DNA of 64,000 nucleotides from Acidobacteriota bacterium. GTDB taxonomy: Bacteria; Acidobacteriota; Blastocatellia; RBC074. Below, in pieces: positions 61,028-64,000 of this stretch. The stretch is taken from NCBI GenBank assembly GCA_016715865.1, contig JADJXM010000020.1, forward strand, positions 32,642 through 96,641, given 5' to 3'. Position numbers and translations under genes: made by a program. Position 1 is the first letter of the stretch. Every line of letters starts with the position of its first letter. The notes beneath the pieces are model-generated. The model did no database searches and had not been told where the DNA came from. It worked only from the letters and a program-made list of their open reading frames with translations.

Positions 61028-63795
61028 CCGGCGACCTGCGGCGCATCAGGCCATGCAGTCGCTCCCAGCGAGATGTAAACCGTCGTTTCGGGAATTCGCC
61101 CGGTAACGCCTTCGAGATCGAGCTGATCGAGCAGTTGCCCCGCTGCGACGCCCGATCGCTGAACCGTCACTCCAGGCGGCTCGACGGGCGGAGCGACGAT
61201 CCGCCCGTCGCCGTCCAGCCACCGCTGAGCCAGCGCCTCGAGCCCAGCCTTGATATCGCGCCCGTCGACCAGACTTCGCACGTCATCCGCGACTCCGGCC
61301 TCGGCCCGCAATCCGGCGGCCAGCGCCTCCGGCAGCAGCCCATCATCCCCGGGACGCCAGCGACGCAGACCTTCCGGCGCAGCAACAAGTCGCGGTTCGA
61401 GCCCCGCCGGCGGAAACCAGATCGCAATGTTCGGCAGATTATCGGCCAGCGCCAGACGATACGGATCGTCCGGATGTCCCGTGCCCGCCAGTAACCCGCG
61501 GTTCGACCCTACCCCGGCGAAAAGGTCCGCAATCACATCGAGAGCCCGCTTGCCCGTGTCACTCATCGCCAGTTTCGGCAGCCAGTCTCCCAGAGCCGCC
61601 GCCGGATCGCCGATCAGGTCGGCCAGCCGCAGGTGAGCCCCGGTCTCGATCGTCGTGCCGGTCAACGGCAGCTCCTGGCTCCAGCCCAGCGCCTCGACCG
61701 CATCGCCCAGGAAGCCTCCGGCGAGGTCTCCCAGATATCCGATCAGCGTCTCGACACCGTCCCACGCCGCCGCCGGCAGCGTCACCGTGCCGTCCGCCGC
61801 AATCTCCGGCAGGGTTATCGGCACGTTTACGTTGGCCGTGACGAACTGCAGATTCGGCGCGCTCACTCCGGCCTTGAGCCCTCCGCCCGGCGTCCAACTC
61901 AGGCGCAGCCCGACTCCGCTCGCCGTTAATGCCGCAACCTGATCCAGCGCCAGCGTCACACGCGGCGGATTGACGCCCCGCTCGCGCGCTGACAGCGATG
62001 CTTCGAATCCCGGCATGAGACTGCCGCTCTTCGATGCCAGATCCAGCTCAGCCAGCGTCGCGGCAAGGCGCGTTTCGACCACCGTGCAGCGCTGTCCGAT
62101 CTGATCGACGCTCGTCGAGACGGCAACTCCCACCGTCAGCTTCGACCCGTCAGCCGCGACTTCTAGTTCGAGCGGCCCGATCAGCGGCACCCGCCACGGA
62201 TCGAGAGCTGTACCAGTCCCCTGGATCAACGACGCGGCCCGCGTCGCATCCGCCAGCGCATTCCGCACCTCTTCAAGAACCGATGCCATCGCCGCCGGCG
62301 GAGCAGCGATCAGAGACTGCCAGTAATTCCCGCACGCCGCGACCGGATCGGCCATCAGATCGGCAATCGAGACCTGCGCCACTCCTGCCGGCGCATCCAG
62401 TCCGATCAGCAGCCTCACCGCCGGCAATGCGGCGCCCAGATTTCCGAGCAGATCATCGAGCACGTCGCTGACAGTGTTGCCGACCGCATCCATCACGGCG
62501 TCAGGCGATGTCAGATCGAGCGTTGCGTACTGGTGCGTTCCCAGCACGACTCCGTCGGCCGCCAGCAGAAAATTGAGCTTCCGTTCCGTATCCAGCACGA
62601 AACCGATCCGCAGCGTGTCTGCCCGAGCGACCGTCGGACTGGTCAGATCCAGCACCCGATTGCCGGCTGCGCCCGCCGCCGCCCATGCTCCAAACCGGGG
62701 CAACGCAACCGCCGAACCAGTTATCAGGTCTATCGTGAAGAGATCCGCCCGCGCCTCGAGTCGCGCCGCATTGTTGCCCGTCTCGACGCTCAGCACCGGT
62801 GTCAGCCGCGGATTGCCCGACGGCCCCGTGTCCACCGCCAGCCTCAACTTCAAGACTGCCTGACCGCCCAGGTCAAACGACACTTCGTCGCCGGCGCGCG
62901 TGCCTCCGAGCAGATTCTTCAGATGCTCCAGCCAGTCCTGACGGCTCGCCTCGGTCGTGATGACGCCGTGCAGCCAGGCTGCGATCGCTCCCACACCCTG
63001 CGATGCGATTGCGGTGATCGGAAAATCCGGAACGCTGTCGCCGTCCTTCAGTCCCAGCATCCCCGCGACGGCAGTCAGCGCCGCGCTTGCCCCGGCAGCA
63101 TCCGCCTGCGCCTTGACCAGCGACAGCACCAGGTCCAGCAGCGCGTCGTCCAGATCGTTCAGCCCGTCGGCCGCCACGCGGATGTCTCGAGGCGCGGCCG
63201 CTCCCGGCAGTTGAAATCCCGTCAGGTTCAGACCGAAGACCGGCCCGGCTGTATCGGCAGGCGCCGTCGGCAGATCGACATCGATCCCGATCGCTCCCAG
63301 CCGCGCCACTCCGGGCGTCGGCGGAGCCGTGTCGATCGTGATCGACGTCCCGATCCGGATGCGACCTCCGACCGAACCCAGCAGCAGCGGAGTCGTTACG
63401 CCAGGCCCGCCCTGCTTCTTCGCACGGAAGAGTGGTATCGACAGTGTCGTCGCCGAATCCGGATTCGATGTCCTGACCGACAGCCCCAGTCCGATGTGCA
63501 GACCGTCCGGCTGCGACTCGTCTACAGTCACCGCAACAGACAATACCGGATCATCGAGATCAACGATCGGCACCCAGATCACCCCGCGCGGGTCCGTAGT
63601 CCGGTCCGCGCCGCCCATCGCCTCGTCTACAAAAGCCAGCAACGCGTCGCGCTGAGCTTCGTTGGCCAGCACGTTGCTCAGCGATGCTTCGGGATCGCCG
63701 AACCAGTCCGGATTCGGATTCCCTCCCGGCGTGAAGACTCCCAGCGCCACCGCCAGATTCCCGAGGACTCCCAGATCATTGCCAGTGAAACTCAT
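61024..63795 (-). CDS. 923-aa beta-rich protein of unknown function (DUF6603 operon)
   Basis: Starts MSFTGNDLGVLGNLAVALGV. It is built of repeated helix-strand sections with similar local patterns, for example VSDVLDDLLGNLGAALPAVR, SIADLMADPVAACGNYWQSL and LRLADLIGDPAAALGDWLPK. These suggest an internal repeat of ~250 residues (ADLxxDPxAAxGxWLxxL). The strand-rich parts (GSKLTVGVAVSTSVDQIG, GVNPPRVTLALDQVAAL) resemble those in the 2364-aa protein. It lies first among the complete genes; the upstream partial gene ends 8 bp earlier. Its C-terminus (TVYISLGATAWPDAP) reads naturally into the N-terminal fold of the 2364-aa protein, one base out of frame. Confidence 0.72.
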   Translation of the reverse strand: MSFTGNDLGVLGNLAVALGVFTPGGNPNPDWFGDPEASLSNVLANEAQRDALLAFVDEAMGGADRTTDPRGVIWVPIVDLDDPVLSVAVTVDESQPDGLHIGLGLSVRTSNPDSATTLSIPLFRAKKQGGPGVTTPLLLGSVGGRIRIGTSITIDTAPPTPGVARLGAIGIDVDLPTAPADTAGPVFGLNLTGFQLPGAAAPRDIRVAADGLNDLDDALLDLVLSLVKAQADAAGASAALTAVAGMLGLKDGDSVPDFPITAIASQGVGAIAAWLHGVITTEASRQDWLEHLKNLLGGTRAGDEVSFDLGGQAVLKLRLAVDTGPSGNPRLTPVLSVETGNNAARLEARADLFTIDLITGSAVALPRFGAWAAAGAAGNRVLDLTSPTVARADTLRIGFVLDTERKLNFLLAADGVVLGTHQYATLDLTSPDAVMDAVGNTVSDVLDDLLGNLGAALPAVRLLIGLDAPAGVAQVSIADLMADPVAACGNYWQSLIAAPPAAMASVLEEVRNALADATRAASLIQGTGTALDPWRVPLIGPLELEVAADGSKLTVGVAVSTSVDQIGQRCTVVETRLAATLAELDLASKSGSLMPGFEASLSARERGVNPPRVTLALDQVAALTASGVGLRLSWTPGGGLKAGVSAPNLQFVTANVNVPITLPEIAADGTVTLPAAAWDGVETLIGYLGDLAGGFLGDAVEALGWSQELPLTGTTIETGAHLRLADLIGDPAAALGDWLPKLAMSDTGKRALDVIADLFAGVGSNRGLLAGTGHPDDPYRLALADNLPNIAIWFPPAGLEPRLVAAPEGLRRWRPGDDGLLPEALAAGLRAEAGVADDVRSLVDGRDIKAGLEALAQRWLDGDGRIVAPPVEPPGVTVQRSGVAAGQLLDQLDLEGVTGRIPETTVYISLGATAWPDAPQVAG

Positions 63796-63803
63796 TCCTC
63801 ACC

Positions 63804-64000
63804 TCACTTCGATCCCGTCGGCTTCAGTCCGCTCGCCCCCGCAAACCGGTGACGCGCCATCGGTACGATCTGCAAGCCCCGCCTCGACGCCGTCATCTCG
63901 ACCGGCACCAGCACGTTGCCCCGCTGGTCCTTGCCCGTCGCCCCCGCGATCCCGCTCACCAGCCCCAGCACGCACTGCCATGCAAATGCCACCAGCGCCT
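63804..64000 (-). CDS. C-terminal end of a protein running off the right edge (DUF6603 operon)
   Basis: The minus-strand frame is open from the right edge to a stop at 63804, giving the last ~65 residues: ALVAFAWQCVLGLVSGIAGA, then VLVPVEMTASRRGLQIVPMA and RHRFAGASGLKPTGSK. Apparent internal starts (GTG 63992) are more likely internal codons. It lies 8 bp before the 923-aa gene start on the same strand, so the operon extends beyond the window. The function is not recognisable from this piece. Confidence 0.6.
   Translation of the reverse strand, partial: ALVAFAWQCVLGLVSGIAGATGKDQRGNVLVPVEMTASRRGLQIVPMARHRFAGASGLKPTGSK

Noticed and set aside
44000..63852. Many long plus-strand open frames (for example 54578-55984, 56048-57565, 62533-63852)
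   Set aside because: They are antisense shadows of the GC-rich operon genes: high third-position GC on the minus strand suppresses stops on the plus strand. Their translations are Arg-rich and show no family pattern.
42332..64000. Contractile injection system or phage tail cluster
   Set aside because: No sheath, tube, baseplate wedge, LysM spike or AAA ATPase signature can be read in any of the proteins, so the comparison rests only on gene size and packing.

Overview
The window is bacterial chromosomal DNA made of several blocks of very different character. The host is most likely an Acidobacteriota of the Blastocatellia type. I infer this from the sigma factor / zinc-finger anti-sigma / TPR-CHAT gene set, the abundance of secreted hydrolases, and small secreted families familiar from that group. 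No rRNA, convincing tRNA or housekeeping gene is present to fix the taxonomy.

Layout. (1) 1-2641: a TPR protein running off the left edge and an unknown membrane-anchored protein, both on the minus strand. (2) 2694-8786: an integron-type cassette array without a visible integrase. Seven attC-like palindromic sites separate minus-strand cassettes: MOSC protein, DUF2442/DUF4160 pair, subclass-B3-like metallo-beta-lactamase with a membrane protein and a GyrI-like protein, DUF433/DUF5615 pair, PIN/antitoxin pair, and a decayed molybdopterin oxidoreductase. (3) 9345-15287: a four-gene minus-strand unit (TPR-CHAT caspase-like protein, ECF-like sigma factor, zinc-finger anti-sigma protein, SnoaL-like secreted protein). 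(4) 15440-21100: an insertion-sequence graveyard with IS5, IS4-like and IS66 remains, including an IS66 element whose tnpC opposes tnpA/tnpB. (5) 21100-33408: a membrane protein with a DeoR-sensor-like domain, a matrixin-like metalloprotease, a lipoprotein, a polysaccharide deacetylase, VOC proteins, a berberine-bridge-type flavin oxidase, a serine beta-lactamase-like hydrolase and an M14 peptidase. A ~255 bp dispersed repeat brackets part of this block and recurs beside the integron array.

(6) 33449-41999: signalling genes. They include a KaiC-type ATPase fused to a sugar-binding-protein-like domain and paired with a small membrane protein, an ankyrin protein whose 3' end is duplicated twice upstream, and a TIR-transmembrane-FGE/C-type-lectin protein coupled to a secreted alpha/beta hydrolase. 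The TIR protein's C-terminus looks like the variable region of a diversity-generating retroelement target. Two long palindromic, MITE-like elements lie here. (7) 42332-64000: a BTAD (SARP-like) regulator convergent with a GC-rich minus-strand operon of very large, signal-less proteins (923, 2364, 658, 340, 1336 and 1177 aa, plus the end of another). Most start/stop codons overlap. The 2364-aa protein resembles DUF6603 proteins and ends in a strongly basic tail; the last protein is a beta-propeller. This operon is the best candidate in the window for an undescribed multi-protein system.

The strongest leads are the DUF6603 operon, the KaiC-SBP fusion, the TIR-FGE possible retroelement target, the membrane DeoR-sensor-like protein, and the integrase-less cassette array carrying a B3-type beta-lactamase. 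All function calls come from reading motifs, not from database searches.
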